DNA of 64,000 bases, from positions 14,628,198-14,692,197 of the forward strand of contig NC_087377.1 in assembly GCF_963675165.1 (NCBI RefSeq), read 5' to 3'. The notes under the pieces are model-generated. The model had not been told where the DNA came from. It did no database searches and was given only the letters and a program-made list of their open reading frames with translations. The first letter of the stretch is position 1; every line of letters starts with the position of its first letter. Source of the stretch: Halichondria panicea. Lineage: Eukaryota > Porifera > Demospongiae > Suberitida > Halichondriidae. This document shows positions 1 through 11,229 of the stretch, in pieces. A program made the translations under genes and the position numbers.

Positions 1-26
1 CACACACACACACACACACACACACC
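1..26. repeat. (CA)n microsatellite at window edge
   Basis: Thirteen CA dinucleotides open the window. Simple repeat; nothing else is visible here. Confidence 0.95.
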
Positions 27-179
27 GATCACTCTACCCCTGCTATGCGCTGCGCGGTAATTATATGTATAGTGTGAAATTGAAACAGCAAAAAGTACTC
101 TATACACACAGTATAATTATGCTGTTGTACACTGAAACAAGAACATAACTATAGTATATAGTGCAGTGCAATAACTGAC

Positions 180-822
180 CTGGCAATGCTCCGGTGTAGG
201 TTCCTATGGTAATAACAGATGCACACATCTCTTTAAATTTTAAACAAAATCCACTCAAACAATTGGAGCTGTTAGTGCAAGAAGTACCACAGTTCTTAGA
301 CTCTAGGCTACAATATCCACTGCCGCTGTTCCCACAATGGGCTTGATAGGTTACACAGTGTCCAGGGGAGCATTGTGAATCATCCTCTGTCTTGCACTCT
401 TGACCACACTTATCACCCGACTCAGCATCACAGTAGAGCTTGAGAATGTCACATTCATGCTTGGTAATGGTAGCCCAGCAATTCCCAGGAGAGCAGTCCT
501 CTTCAACTCCACATCTCTCCCCACACTTGTAGTGAGAAAGATAATTACACTTCCCACACGTTACTTCCGCCCAGCATTGACCCCCTTCTGGTGGGGTGCA
601 GTCAGCACTAGAATTGCACGGCTGTCCACACTTGGCTCCTCTGTTGCAGTAGCCACCAGCTTTGTGTTTGAGACAATCTTCATCCTTATCTTGGGATTTC
701 TTGTTCAGACAGTCAGCTTCTGTGCGGCAGTCATGACGGCATTTGTTAGAAGCAGGGTTACAATGGCTAGCAGCGATTATGCTGGCCAAGAGGGAGATAA
801 TAAGTAAACTTCTGGCAGACAT
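180..822 (-). CDS. Secreted cysteine-rich protein, first coding exon (3' partial)
   Basis: The reading frame starts at the ATG at 822 with a clear signal peptide (MSARSLLIISLLASIIAASHC). About 190 residues with regularly spaced cysteines follow, arranged as repeats of the type C-x-CN-x-CG-x-C-x3-DC, with many Lys and Asp. The open frame runs on to 100, but the sequence at 180/179 is a good splice donor (CCAG|GTCAGT, minus strand). The last 26 residues are therefore probably intron, and the exon ends at 180 in phase 1; the rest of the gene would lie left of the window. No family is recognised. The repeats are reminiscent of secreted Cys-rich modules found in many marine invertebrates. Function unknown; expected outside the cell. 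Confidence 0.6.
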
Positions 823-1532
823 TTTGTGTGAGCTGGATCTAACACAGAAAGCGGCTCTAAGGCATACAAGCTAACACAGATCTGTAGATATACATAATTT
901 ATATGCACCACTATAGCTGTCATGGGGGATATTCAAGCCCATATATGTACAGGCATTATATGGAGGCTACAAACCTGACTATAATAGCACATTGTTTATC
1001 CACAATAATACATTATACAACCATTATACACCTACTATATAGACAACAATTCATACAGCATGCTCCACAACCACGATAGGCTCGCCATAGCTGAAGGGAA
1101 TAAATAACCTAATCAGACACAAATAAACCTTGTTTAGGGCACACTATACAATATGAAGTAAACAAAGCAACTTTATGGTTGCGTGCGCAGCAAGGGTATA
1201 TATAGAGTGATTGGTGAGCATGTGTGTCGGTTTGTGTGTGTGCATGGACACAAAAATGAGCTGTTTGAGCGAACTAGATACTCTCATGGACTGCTTTAAC
1301 TGCATTGGTTGAAAAATAATAGGCTATTATTATATTGTACTTATAGGTGATCTTCTAAGGCGACAAACACACTTATTTTTTTCGATCGGATTGACTGATT
1401 TGCGATCATTCCCCATAATTATAATGTTAATTAAGGTCATTATGGTGAACAGTGTTTGCCGCTGTGCGATGAAGCTCAACACACGAGGTGAACGCTCTAT
1501 AATAATGAGCATCTTTTATAGGATTAATGCAG
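823..1532. other. Intergenic, no gene seen
   Basis: AT-rich spacer between the Cys-rich gene and the first duplicated unit. Only short open frames without recognisable domains. Confidence 0.5.
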
Positions 1533-1598
1533 TAGTCTCGCACCAGCCCCGATTAAAATTTACCTAGCATTCAACATTCGGGGCTGGTTCGCGATACT
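1533..1598. repeat. Hairpin repeat, TAGTCTCGCACCAGCCCCG family
   Basis: An imperfect palindrome: AGTCTCGCACCAGCCCCG at the left is mirrored by CGGGGCTGGTTCGCGATAC at the right around a short AT-rich loop. A second member lies at 46512-46600. Probably a small foldback (MITE-like) element. Confidence 0.6.
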
Positions 1599-1604
1599 TA
1601 TATA

Positions 1605-2060
1605 GCATGAACTTACACTCCAACGGAGCCAGGTCAGAATCTCAGAAACTGTGCAAATGGCAGTCACTTCACCCACCACCTACGTAGTGAGAACCCAGGA
1701 TCAAACTGGAAGGAATGACAGAACACCTGGTGTTAATTGAGTAACACTCGTTTGAGTAGAAGGGCAGAAAGAACATATAAAACTGCATGGGTACAAGGAA
1801 TGGTGGAAGCACACCAATATGAAGTGACTTCTGTTATACTCACCGTACATCTCAGCATTAATCCCTCAGGGAACAGTCCATTGTCACACCTGAAGGCCAT
1901 GCACTTGTGTACACCCGATAGAGCTGGTACTGCATGAATGATTACTGCATGAGGGTACCAATTAAGTGCACAGTTCCACTATCCCCGTCACATAATGGAC
2001 CATTATGTGTGACGGGGATATAGTGGAACCGTTTCATTGGTCCATGGAGGAGGCTGGAAC
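1605..2060 (-). pseudogene. Decayed sushi/CCP exons
   Basis: On the minus strand this stretch aligns by eye with the two last sushi exons of the Ig-FN3-sushi family at 40.08-40.56 kb and 44.2-44.7 kb; shared blocks include CTGGCTCC..., CTTCCAGTTTGATCCTGGGTTC-like and CCCTGAGGGATTAAT-like segments. Frames are broken throughout and no open sushi domain remains. A related remnant lies at 21716-21955. In both places it sits just left of the R1 repeat, so it belonged to the ancestral tandem unit. Confidence 0.6.
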
Positions 2061-2091
2061 CGGAAATGAAGAATTAAGATTATATAAATGT

Positions 2092-2400
2092 ATACTCTGT
2101 GAGAAATGTCTTGCTTGACTGGTTCTTAGGGGAGCTCCCTCAATGGGAGTGCATGGGATACGAATACTGAGAACGCCCGGAGGTCGAATGATGGGGGGTT
2201 AAATCCATCGTGAACAATCATCAAAACTATAATGTGTGTTAAAAAGGTGACTAAACATTACAGATATAATATTATAGGTCTTAAAATTTAATTATGTGAA
2301 CACTGACAACAAATAGTATGGACTTCAAATAAACTTTGCACTAGCTACATAATTCATTCCGCTAGTTAGTATAAAGCGAAACTAGGTGAAAAAAAACAAA
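2092..2400. repeat. R1 duplicated 3' flank, copy 1
   Basis: Starts near TGAGAAATGTCTTGCTTGAC and contains GGGGAGCTCCCTCAATGGGA. The same block follows each adhesion-GPCR tail exon at 7962, 12049 and 21965. Here the GPCR itself is gone except for the last few codons at 2447-2486. Confidence 0.8.
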
Positions 2401-2446
2401 ACAAAAACTATCCATTATATAGTTAATGGGCGTAGTTTAGTGCCAT

Positions 2447-2486
2447 TTAATTGTTATCATTTTCAAGCAATCCAGCAATATTCGTT
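2447..2486 (-). pseudogene. Last codons of a vanished adhesion-GPCR tail exon
   Basis: The minus strand reads [15 protein letters not shown], matching the C-termini of the GPCR copies (YIAELLENDN in [12 protein letters not shown] in C). The stop lies in the same ATTAAATGGCA context as in copy A. Nothing of the GPCR survives to the right of 2490. It marks where gene 2 replaced the receptor body. Confidence 0.65.
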
Positions 2487-2945
2487 TATCTATGGTATAA
2501 TGCACTCATTGTGCTCACGAGTTATGTAAACACAAGCATTTATTTATTACATGTAGAACCTATTGCACACTTAAAACAGTGTAATAAGCCTGTACAGTCA
2601 CATGACTGCATTTAAAGAATGTCATTGACAGTAGATCACATGATCAGCATTGTCATTCATTTATCCATGTATGAACCTGTAATTGTACTTGATAACTGCT
2701 TCTAAGAAATGAAATCATACAAAACTGGGGGGGGCTACAATATCATCGTCAATATTAATTATACAGAATTGTCTATTGACTAATCCGCCTGAGGATAGTG
2801 ATAAATTGCTTATTTAGCAGCTGCTATAATATCATAAAAGAGTGATACATTCAAAAACAACTTTGAAAACAAACTGCAGTTGACATTAATTTGACCTTAA
2901 TACAAAAACAAGTCAGTTGTATTAACCTAGGTACTTGTGTTTATA

Positions 2946-2951
2946 TTTATT
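2946..2951 (-). terminator. Poly(A) signal of the sushi receptor at 3036-6173
   Basis: AATAAA on the minus strand, about 85 bases past the TAA stop at 3036. The surrounding 3'UTR (2820-3035) resembles the 3'UTRs of genes D and E. Confidence 0.5.
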
Positions 2952-3035
2952 TCTTCATATGCCTGATTTGACTGCAACTTAATATTTCGTTTTGCCGTCT
3001 GGGATAAGATAATCATTACACAAATCTCTATCACT

Positions 3036-6000
3036 TTATTTCCTCACTTGTCCATAAGCTTCATTAGACTCCACTTGAATGTCTTGTGTTCTTGGTGTCA
3101 TTGCCAGATCAACTTCCTCGTATGCTGGACCAGCTGGGGTTATTGGAACTTCATTGCCTGCCAAATCATAAATACAAGATATAAAATTATACATTTGATA
3201 TGTCGCAAATAAATCCTCTTACTTTTTTTTTCCTTTGTGATAGTGACTACTAAGAGAAATATGACGACCAGTAAGATCAGTACCACCACTAGAGCAACAA
3301 AACCTCCAGATAGAGCAGCAACATTCACTGCACCAGTTATTGCCACACCTATATATATATATATATATATAGGTCAATATGCAGCATACAGGCAATTAAG
3401 ATATTAATAAAGTAAAGCATGCTGGGTTAACAGTAACATTTTGCATAAGCTAACTCACAAATTGCTGCTTCTCCATCAAAAACACCAGTAGTGCTGCTAC
3501 CATCTCCAGTGCAAGTCCTTGTGTTGTTACCAACCAGAACAAACCCAGTGTCACAACTGTGGTTAGCCATGGCATTGAAAGCATAGTTGCCGTTCTCATC
3601 AGAAGTAGAACTACTGTATGTCACAAAGCCATTGGTAGGAACAGTCAAGGGAGGACAGATTATAGCTATGGTGAAATGAAGCAATATTAATGAACCAGGA
3701 GCAGTAAGTGAGTGACTTTCTGTTTAAACATAAACAAAGAATAATTATATGGGTTAACAGTAACGTTTTGCATAAGCTCACGTTCACAAACTACTGCTTC
3801 TCCATCAAAAACACCAGTAGTGCTGCTACCATCTCCAGTGCAAGTCCTTGTGTTGTTACCAACCAGAACAAACCCAGTGTCACAACTGTGGTTAGCCATG
3901 GCATTGAAAGCATAGTTGCCGTTCTCATCAGAAGTAGAACTACTGTATGTCACAAAGCCATTGGTAGGAACAGTCAAGGGAGGACAGATTATAGCTATGG
4001 TGAAATGAAGCAATATTAATGAACCAGGAGCAGTAAGTGAGTGACTTTCTGTTTAAACATAAACAAAGAATAATTATATGGGTTAACAGTAACGTTTTGC
4101 ATAAGCTCACGTTCACAAACTACTGCTTCTCCATCAAAAACACCGGTAGTGCTGCTACCATCTCCAGTGCAAGTCCTTGTGTTGTTACGAACTACAACAA
4201 ACCCAGTGTCACAACTGTGGTTAGCCATGGCATTGAAAGCATAATTGCCGTTTTCATCAGAAGTAAAACTACTGTATGTCACAAAGCCATTGGTAGGAGC
4301 AGTCAAGGGAGGACAGGTTATAGCTATGGTGAAATGAAGCAATATTAATGAACCAGGAGCAGTAAGTGAGTGATTTTCTGTTTAAACATGAACAAAGAAT
4401 ATGGGTTTACAGTAACGTTTTGCATAAGCTCACGTTCACAAAATGCTGCTTCTCCATTAAAAACACCAGTAGTGCTGCTACCATCTCCAGTGCAAGTCTT
4501 TGTTTTGTTACCAACTACAGCAAACCCAGTGTCACAACTGTAGTTAGCCATGGCATTCAAATTATAGTTGTCGTTTTCATCAGAAGTAGAACTACTGTAT
4601 GTCACAGAGCCATTGACAGGAGCAGTCAAGGGAGGACAGGTTATAGCTATGGTGAAATGAAGAAATCAGTATAATTATGACCTTCTATTAAACACGTGCA
4701 CTCAACTTACTGGTACAGACAATTTCATCCGTTTCAGACAATGAAGCCACAAATCCATTCAAGCAGCTACAGTTGAACTGTCCCATGTTATTTAAACAAA
4801 TAGAATTTTGACCACAGTTGCATTGTATGGGAGATAATCTCATGCCTCCAGGGTAACCATAAGAACTGGAAGAGCCGAATCCATACACTGAAACACCTAG
4901 AACAGCTGAGCTGTTTTGATGGCTGATAGAATGTGCTCCAGTAGACACACTCGTTCTACTTATGTGGCCACAAATCTCTCCACTTGAACAGACAACATTC
5001 CTCCAACCAGTAACAATGGAATTGTCTAACACTATTTGCGCAGTTTGAAAAAACTCAGAAGAAACATACACTGTGACATAGTTAGATAAGAAAAGAGGGA
5101 CAGCTTCGCCAAAATAATTATTTGTAAACTGCTCAATTGGAGTGATTATCATCATGAATGGGCCTCCCATGCCATCGCTGCGCTCACCATACGCATACTG
5201 TGCGACCAGTACTGGAGAAGTGGATTCAATGCTACAGAAACTGTTAATAAGGATTTCAAATTCTCTGAAGCTCCCCCCACTCTGCAACTGGAATTCACTG
5301 ACTGATACAACAGTGTTGCAGTTCACAGATACAGTTGCTGCTCGGGCACTAAGAACACGAATACGTTCACCAGAAAATCTTCCCTCGAGAGATGCCACGA
5401 GGAATTTTGAGCCCCATGTCACAGTCGGAGGCACTTGTTCAACCAGGTGGTCACAAGCCCTTACACCTTGAGGAACATTAGCACAATCAGATCCGCTAAA
5501 CACAGACAAAGGTTTGGAGCTAGTTATTCTTGTTCCTGTGAGATCGTTATCACTTTCAATCTGATATGTTTCCATACTATTTAGTATTATTGTTGAGGAA
5601 TCGAATTTGACAACAGTTTCATTTTCACAAGCCACCAACAAAATCACACTAGGACGGCTACTAATGGTGTCATAGGAGATTCCATAATATTCGTATTCAT
5701 CAACTGCCATTTTAGAACATGGTAACGCTAAATAAGCATCTGTAGTATGTTGATGGAAAGACAGCCCATACACATTGATGTTTCCGTCGGCTTCAACAAG
5801 AATCCCCTTGTTCCTTTCATTAACAGAAAAAACCTCAAAACTGGATGGAATATTTGCCCTAGTTGAAGAGGTAGAAACGTTCCCACTGATATTGATTGGA
5901 GCGATTGTGAAATTAACAGCACTTGACTCTGGGTTCGTGATAAACAAAAACAACTCTTCTCCTGGACTTTCTTGACCAGCATTTCTTGGGAAACCGACAA

Positions 6001-6173
6001 CAAATTTTTTGCCAGCACTTGATGACGTTACATCTAGGAAAATTTAAGGCTAAATGCATATTAATTATAGACTACAAGAAATCAGTCCTACCTGTAATTT
6101 GGGCATCACAAGATGTTGCAAATGTGATGATTATTGTCAATGCCAAAGTAGATCTAGCAATTCTGTAGCTCAT
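3036..6173 (-). CDS. Single-pass receptor: IgGFc-binding-like, EGF, four sushi, TM, tyrosine tail
   Basis: Eight exons splice to an 832-aa protein: 6092-6173, 4711-6033, 4434-4646, 4111-4323, 3782-3994, 3459-3665, 3223-3348, 3036-3157. Order: signal peptide (residues 1-25, [17 protein letters not shown]...), IgGFc-binding-like domain (about 28-430), EGF-like domain (433-466, [12 protein letters not shown]...), four sushi/CCP domains each on its own exon (469-750), TM helix (about 753-785), short cytoplasmic tail with PAYEEV and EAYGQV. Predicted type I plasma-membrane protein; ligand unknown. Exon phases are 1 throughout. The N-terminal module is nearly the same as in GPCR copies B and C, whereas the TM, tail and 3'UTR match genes D and E, so the gene looks chimeric. 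The first three sushi exons counted from the TM side are almost identical. Confidence 0.88.
3352..3371. repeat. (TA)n run in intron
   Basis: Short TATATATA tract directly upstream of the TM exon acceptor of the sushi receptor. Confidence 0.8.
3665..4323 (-). repeat. Tandem exon duplication, 329-bp period
   Basis: Two consecutive 329-bp blocks, each a 213-bp sushi exon plus a 116-bp intron, are nearly identical including the intron. A third exon (4434-4646) is slightly more diverged, with a 323-bp spacing. Recent tandem duplication inside the gene. Confidence 0.85.
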
Positions 6174-6534
6174 TGTTTTTAGCAACTGGTTAATTAACAG
6201 ATTATCATGAAGTGAGGCAATGCTCTATAGGTTTAAATAGTAGCCAGCTAAATCTCTGAAATATCAAGCCCCTTCTCCCCATAGATATACTATAAACAAC
6301 CCCCCTGGGGGTCTCTCTATTAATTGAGAATCATAGCTCCCCAGGGCCCTTGCAATAGCTCCCCTTGCATGCAATGCAGTTTTATGTTGCCATCATAAAC
6401 ACTATAATGGTATCTATGTTGCCATGAAGTGCGTGTCCCTCCTCCCCTACCATCTGTGATTGTGTATAGATCTAGATATGCAATCCCAAAACTGCTTAGA
6501 AAAAAATGGTGCACGATATTTTGATGTTTTTATG

Positions 6535-6711
6535 TAGCCCCTGAGATAGCCTAACCACGACCATAGCCTCTCCAACCAGTGTAGGGGTGCCTGTCACACA
6601 CACTGACACAGCCTCTCCTCCACCAGTTACAGTGTAGGAGGTATGAGTGAAGCTCACTGTCATTTCTGCATCACCAGTAGCAGTGCACAAATTGATCTTC
6701 TCTCTGACATG
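6535..6711 (-). pseudogene. Calx-beta N-terminal half, isolated fragment
   Basis: The minus strand encodes VSFTHTSYTVTGGGEAVSVC followed by VTGTPTLVGEAMVVVRLS. This is the first strand pair of a Calx-beta domain (compare the first coding exon of gene G at 53339-53536 and exons h4/h8/h10 of gene H). I found no second half, signal peptide or partner exon nearby, so it is probably a stranded exon of the Calx-beta/FN3 family. Confidence 0.5.
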
Positions 6712-7093
6712 CAAGTACTATAGTAAACTTCATTTTTGTCTACTCTTCAACTGTGCATGTGTAGTTAATGATCTTTACCAAATTTAATCAAACATAATGG
6801 CCTCGAGGCCACGAGGCTACTAAACGACTGCAAATAGTGTAGAGTTGAGTTCTTACTGTTAGGATAATTTTGACTGACTTCTTCCATGTAGGCTTGGTGC
6901 AGGGGAGGGAAGCTGAGAGGGACGATAGAGATGGGAGGGCCAAATCCTGCAACAAGCTTGACCAGGAGTGTATTATGCTGGTCCGGGATAACCCCCATTT
7001 TATGGCTGGGGACGGGCACGCCCATCTAGGTCCGGGAATGGTTAACTAGTCTCTCTAGGAGCACTATGCGAGCTAGGGAGGCTGGATCTAGGC

Positions 7094-7134
7094 TAGCCTC
7101 GATTCCAGGCTATATCGGCCCGGAATCGAGGCTA
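7094..7134. repeat. Foldback element, TAGCCTCGATTCCAGG family
   Basis: Left arm TAGCCTCGATTCCAGGC and right arm GGCCCGGAATCGAGGCTA form a compact hairpin. The same terminal motif (TAGCCTCG..CGAGGCTA) recurs at 9826, 13857, 22563, 23785, 38608, 57474/58227 and, in variant form, at 63768. Confidence 0.75.
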
Positions 7135-7149
7135 GATCTAGGTTTAATG

Positions 7150-7580
7150 TGAAGATGAAATTTAACTTACTGCTAGCAAGGCACATGCTGATTGGAAGTG
7201 TGCCAAGCAAGCTGTTAAGGGCAACTGAAGGGCATCTTGTGGGGAGCTCTTGGATTGTCTTAACATTTTTCTGTGCATGGGCTCTTTCCAGCATAAGTAG
7301 TTCTGTCTTAGATAGTACCCATAGTTCAGACACAAGCAGCAGGATGGGGAGGCAGATTGTAAAGTAAAGCTTGAGGCGTCATTGCCGGGTGGAGGTATTC
7401 GAAACGAGTACCCACTGCATTCAGTGCGAAGAACGAGCTTCTGCCTATCGAGATTCTCATTTGTTTTAGAGACTGTGGATGCTGTTACCGATCTTAGAAT
7501 TCCTAGGTGATGTGTTTCCTCATCTTCTTTGATTATCTGATCCCCTGAGTGTCCATTTACGTGCACTATACTATAGGGCA
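7150..7580 (-). mobile_element. Non-LTR retrotransposon reverse-transcriptase fragment
   Basis: The minus-strand frames contain the C-terminal RT-domain signature of LINE ORF2 proteins: HHLGILRSV...SKTNENL, then in another frame ICLPILLLVSELWVLSKTEL, LMLERAH and a GLP-like IQELPTRCPS segment. A shift between frames near 7340 shows it is dead. No endonuclease part is visible, consistent with 5' truncation. Known in general: such C-terminal fragments are the usual remains of 5'-truncated LINEs. Confidence 0.6.
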
Positions 7581-7594
7581 CTGAATAGTTGTTT

Positions 7595-7770
7595 ACCTAA
7601 TCCTGTATAGAACGAGGTAGTTGAAGTGTAATAGTTGTACTTGGTAACTGCTGAGCTGCTTCCTTCCTTGTTAACACTGATGGTTGACAGTGAAGGTGGT
7701 TTCATTCACTCTTAAGACTCTCAGACTACCAACTGGGCCATGCAGACTCTGCATGAAGGAAGGATTTATC
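7595..7770 (-). pseudogene. FN3 exon fragment of the Calx-beta/FN3 family
   Basis: Matches by eye the FN3 exon at 59753-59941 of gene H and 51218-51410 of gene G (shared blocks GCTGAGCTGCTTCCTTCC, GACAGTGAAGGTGGTTT and ACCAACTGGGCCA). About half the exon is deleted and no partner exons are present. Stranded gene fragment. Confidence 0.65.
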
Positions 7771-7961
7771 ACATGACATTAAGCGTATACATGAGACTGC
7801 ACGCATTAATTGTATGCACTCACTATAATTATAAGATTGTATTGTTGTATTGACTCTTAATCTTGTTAATTGTGATGTATGCATGCATTATATAGAACAA
7901 CAATTGAGAACCATACAGAATAACTATAGGTAACATAAAACTGTGCATAATAATTATAATC

Positions 7962-8270
7962 TCTGAGAAATGTCTTGCATGACTGGTTTTTTAGGGGAGC
8001 TCCCTCAATGGGAGTGCATGCATGGGATACGAATATTGGGATTCCGGAACGCCCGGGGGTCTAATGATGCATGGGGTCTAATCCATCGTGAACAATCATC
8101 AAAACTATATAATAATTTATGTGTGTTAAAAAGGTGACTAAACATTACAGATATAATATTATAGGTCTTAACTATAATCATGTGTATACTGACAACAAAT
8201 AGTATGGACTTCAAATAAAACTTCGCACTATATAATTCAGCGGCACTAGGTGAAAAAAAGAAACTGTGTT
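7962..8270. repeat. R1 duplicated 3' flank, copy 2
   Basis: Same block as at 2092, directly downstream of the tail exon of GPCR copy A. Confidence 0.85.
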
Positions 8271-8330
8271 AATTAGTAGCTGTGTTTCAAAGCTTTCCTG
8301 TGAGCGTGAAAATCTTTATTTTCGTGCCAT

Positions 8331-10689
8331 TTAATTGTCATTTTCAAGCAATTCAGCAATGTACGACTTCTCTGAGACGAATTCAGATGCAGCAGTCTCA
8401 TCGACTTTAATGGCTTCATCTTTCATGGTACTATGATTATGTTTGCTGAATCTTGAGTGACTTGGCTTGAGCTGAACACCACTCGTCGGATTCTTGCTCT
8501 GCATGTAATAGATATTCGCAATCTGGCACTATAAATATAAACAGTCTAATTTCAAACTTGAACTACAATGGAAACGAGCATATAAACTCCAATAATGCAT
8601 AATTATAATAATAATATACTTTAATAATAGGCGATCCACCTGTCTATATATTTAAGGTAGATTTATCTATAGTTATACCAGATTGTTTTTTCCTGAGGCA
8701 GAAGTTGATACAACGCTATTCATAATTCTCTTTCTGCACTGCTTTAGGAAGTTTGTGACCTAAAAAGTAGAAGAGATTTAGACATATAAAAATGCTAAAA
8801 CATGAACACGCACTTTTTCACTCCTGAGCACATGGAAGATGAATACAAACAGGCCTTGCAGTGAGTTAAAGATAGAGAACAACCATGCAAACACAATAGT
8901 GCTGCTGTTGACTGAGAGTAGACCAAACACCCAAGTCAGCCCGAGTATTGGAAGGAGAATTACGGTGGCCTTGAAGAGTTGTCTGCATGCATATAATTAT
9001 ATATACATGCAAGCATTGGGATCAACGTGTTACTGAATGATGCATGCATGAGAGTTGACACACTCACGAGAATAACTGTAAAGATTCCTCTTTCCCAGTT
9101 TGTTGCACGGTTGATTTTCTCAGATTATAGACACTGCGCAAAGCAGCCGAGAGGAAGAACACATTCACCTGTACATGTATAGTCGTCATAATTTTATAAA
9201 GGTCAATTAAATTAACAGTGCAGATGTGTACTATCAAAAACTGCTGCTGTATTATATACATGCACTATAATTATTCCGATGCATTTACAAGCTATAGAGA
9301 TCTCACCAGAACAACTAGTAGCATTGGTACAACAAATGCCCATATCGCTCCTTTATCACCAGCACCAACAGCAATCCAACAACTGAATGTACAAAAATGG
9401 ACAAATAAATAAATATTGTCAGTTGTAAAGGTTGATAATTACACGAATTCTTTTTTGGGGGAAGCGCTGTATGTTGTAACATGCATGCAGGTATCTATAA
9501 TAGAATTTGGAGATGCGTGAGGTTCTACTGTAATTATACAATTTAAAACTTACTACTCTTCTGTGCCATACTGGTCATGAATCAGTCCAGCAGATATAGC
9601 CACTGGTATCACTGGAACACCTGCAAGAAACATACCCAATGCACTCGACAGAATGCTTATATAGTTATCACTCATGTATGCATACATAAATGGATGAACC
9701 CTCCAGCTGCAGAGGCTAGGGGATATAAGTAATTCACGCATTTGTTAGAGAGAGGTTGTTTTCTTTATTGTGCTCAAGCGCTGACAGTGCATGGGCAAGA
9801 AAGGACAAGCTTAGCTATAGTTAGCCTCGTTCCCTACCGAGTTGTCTCTAAAATAACACTAGATCGCCAACTTCAATCGTTTTATTTCGGCTTGGGAACA
9901 AGGCTATAAGCTGCAGTATGACATGTGCAGTATATTGTTTAGCCAAGCATGCAGTGAAAGTGGTTGCTCTATAATTATGCATTCATGGTACATATATAGT
10001 ACATGCAATTGATCGTGCAATAGAAAAAAGTATTTACCCCATCCAATTGATATCATTATCACTTTCAATCTGATACGTTTCCATACTATTGAGTGTTATT
10101 ATTGAAGAATTGAATTTGACAACAGTTTCATTTTCGCAAGCCACTAACAAAATCACACTAGGAAAGTAACTATTAATGGTGTGATAAGAGATTCCATAAT
10201 ATTCGTATTCATTAACTGCCATTTTAGAACATGGTAACGCTAAATAAGCATCTGCACTAAATGAATCAAAAGACATCCCATACAAATTGATGTTTCCGTC
10301 GGCTTCAACAAGGATCCCCTTGTTTCTTTCATTAACAGAAAATACCTCAAAACTGGATGGAACGTTTACCCTAATTGAAGAGTTAAAAACGGTCCCACTG
10401 ATATTAATTGGAGTGATTGTGAAATTAACAGCACTTGACTCTGGTTTTGTGACAAACAAAAACAGCTTGTCTGCTCCTGATTGACCATGCACCATTTTTT
10501 GGGAAACTGACCACACATTTTTTACCAACACTTGATGAGGTCTCATCTAGGATTAATGGACAATTCAAGAACTATACAATTATCTAAGACTACATTCCTA
10601 TCTGTAATTTGGGCATCACAAGATGTTGCAAATGTGATTATGATTATTATTGTCAATGCCAAAGTAGATTTAGCAATTATGTAGCTCAT
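8331..10689 (-). pseudogene. Adhesion GPCR copy A, internally deleted
   Basis: Six exons from TM4 to the stop are intact and match copy B: 9554-9620 (TM4), 9307-9382 (TM5), 9068-9168, 8814-8982 (TM6-7), 8679-8759 and 8331-8498 (tail ending ELLENDN). The 5' part keeps the signal-peptide exon (start 10689) and the first third of the IgGFc-binding exon. Everything from mid-IgGFc to the last ten bases of the TM3 exon is missing, with the junction near 10045. Three disabling changes are visible: the exon-1 donor GTAGG has become ATAGG, a 4-bp TGCA insertion near 10487 shifts the frame, and the deletion junction enters the TM3 donor in the wrong phase. A pseudogene by sequence; transcription cannot be judged. 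Confidence 0.85.
9826..9906. repeat. TAGCCTCG foldback element in GPCR intron (copy A)
   Basis: TAGCCTCGTTCCCTACCGAG ... CGGCTTGGGAACAAGGCTA. Orthologous elements sit in the same intron of copies B (13857-13945) and C (23785-23887), so it was inserted before the array was duplicated. Confidence 0.7.
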
Positions 10690-11195
10690 TATTTCTAGCA
10701 ACTGGTTAATTAACAGATTTAGTCTGTACATTTAGTGAGGCAAGCTTAGAGTAGATGTAGATAAAATACAGGAGTGTTGAACTGCTGTGTAGTAAACGAG
10801 GAATGTTTGTCAAACTCTTCATCACTGTTCAATTGAATAGTGTGGTTGAGTAAACCGTGGTCTGTGGTTTGCAAGCACTGACCTGTATGTGCAACTGTTA
10901 ATTACGACTTTAAGATAGTTTGCTACTGTAACTTGTACACAATATTTGCAATGCTAACGTGCATGCCACTGTACAAAATACACCTAATAGAAAATAAACG
11001 TGTTACATTATTTCCACTCCTCTCTCCATACAATTATACAGCCTCTACCAACTACATACATTGACCCTCACAACACACGAGCGTCTACTTTAACCCTGCA
11101 GTGACTACCTCGACGCCACAGGAGTTTCAATCCAGTATTATATTGCTAATTAATTTTAATCTCCCACTGTGCACTGTGAGTCTGTCTCTCCCCTT
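10690..11195. other. Upstream flank of GPCR copy A
   Basis: No coding sequence seen. The first 100 bases resemble the region upstream of copy B (20640-20780), so it is likely former promoter or 5'UTR sequence. Confidence 0.4.
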
Positions 11196-11200
11196 GATAT

Positions 11201-11229
11201 AACCCTAACCCTAGCTAACCCTAACCCTA
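11201..11229. repeat. Interstitial telomere-type repeat (CCCTAA)n
   Basis: Two pairs of AACCCTAACCCTA separated by GCT, i.e. TTAGGG repeats on the minus strand, inside non-coding DNA between two array units. Confidence 0.8.

Noticed and set aside
100..179. C-terminal extension of the Cys-rich protein frame
   Set aside because: A good donor (CCAG|GTCAGT) ends the exon at 180, and the following codons form a hydrophobic AT-rich run typical of translated intron.
400..807. Plus-strand open frame of 135 codons
   Set aside because: Antisense shadow of the Cys-rich exon; the composition simply mirrors it and there is no signal peptide or domain.
5142..5471. Plus-strand frame inside the IgGFc exon (also at 19602 and 29147)
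   Set aside because: Antisense shadow; repeated only because the sense exon is duplicated.
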